A stretch of DNA of 18,507 bases from CAYHKY01 sp964357355 (GTDB lineage: Bacteria > Patescibacteriota > Microgenomatia > UBA10105), in assembly GCA_964357355.1 (NCBI GenBank), contig CAYHKY010000026.1, positions 1 through 18,507 on the forward strand. The letters are read 5' to 3'. This document shows, piece after piece, positions 18,482 through 18,507 of this stretch. The notes below the pieces were generated by a model. That model saw only the letters and a list, made by a program, of their open reading frames with translations. It had not been told where the DNA came from and did not search any database. The position numbers and the translations under genes were made by a program. Position 1 is the first letter of the stretch. Every line of letters starts with the position of its first letter.

Positions 18482-18507
18482 TATCTTAACGTCATCCCCG
18501 ACTTGAT

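Noticed and set aside
1..18507. CRISPR array
   Set aside because: No set of regularly spaced direct repeats was found; the repeated words are palindromes or inverted pairs with unequal spacing.

Overview
The window looks like a chromosomal segment of a Candidate Phyla Radiation (Patescibacteria) bacterium, most likely in the Microgenomates area. This is inferred from several things: moderate-GC, compact, lineage-specific small proteins with no recognisable family; membrane-anchored surface proteins with an N-terminal anchor, cohesin-like, fibronectin and Pro/Ser/Thr-rich parts; -10 boxes placed almost directly before start codons; and many short perfect palindromes between genes. TGA is used as a stop codon, so this is not a code-25 lineage. 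The exact taxon cannot be fixed from the window.

Layout, left to right. (1) 1-1971: the 3' part of a tRNA-Trp(CCA) on the + strand, and three leftward genes, each with its own close promoter: an alpha/beta hydrolase that runs off the left edge antisense through the tRNA, and two unrecognised proteins. (2) 2065-5155: an unrecognised small protein, a galactokinase-like GHMP kinase (leftward), then a divergent rightward pair, a HAD-superfamily phosphatase-like protein and a small SET-domain protein. (3) 5227-13302: a surface/carbohydrate block. It holds a large exported DNRLRE-like surface protein (rightward) and, leftward, galU plus a DUF457/YdjM-like membrane protein, an anchored protein with two cohesin-like domains and one FnIII domain, and a 984-residue secreted protein with a clan GH-A type glycosidase domain. 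(4) 13402-13948: a cold-shock protein, its terminator, and a 162-bp symmetric palindrome. (5) 13949-18158: a rightward information-processing and small-protein series: hypothetical, secE, nusG, a LuxR-type HTH protein, a JAMM-like protein, an (alpha/alpha)6 glycosidase-like protein and a hypothetical. (6) 18191-18507: a leftward Cys-containing small protein with its promoter and another palindrome.

Genes likely to work together: secE-nusG are classic partners of translocation and transcription. GalU supplies UDP-glucose, and the GHMP kinase may supply sugar-1-phosphates to the same pool. The exported glycosidase-like, cohesin-like and DNRLRE-like proteins probably form or act on the outer cell surface.

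The most notable observations are: (a) a repeated leaderless design (a TATAAT-like box 6-12 nt before ATG) at about a dozen genes, while several genes inside probable operons carry Shine-Dalgarno-like sequence; (b) a 162-bp fold-back element at 13720-13881 whose four paired blocks share exactly the same centre; (c) a set of short palindromes, including one identical 17-mer present twice and another hairpin embedded in a coding sequence; (d) a hydrolase reading frame running antisense through tRNA-Trp, possibly because of a one-base indel in an A6 tract.
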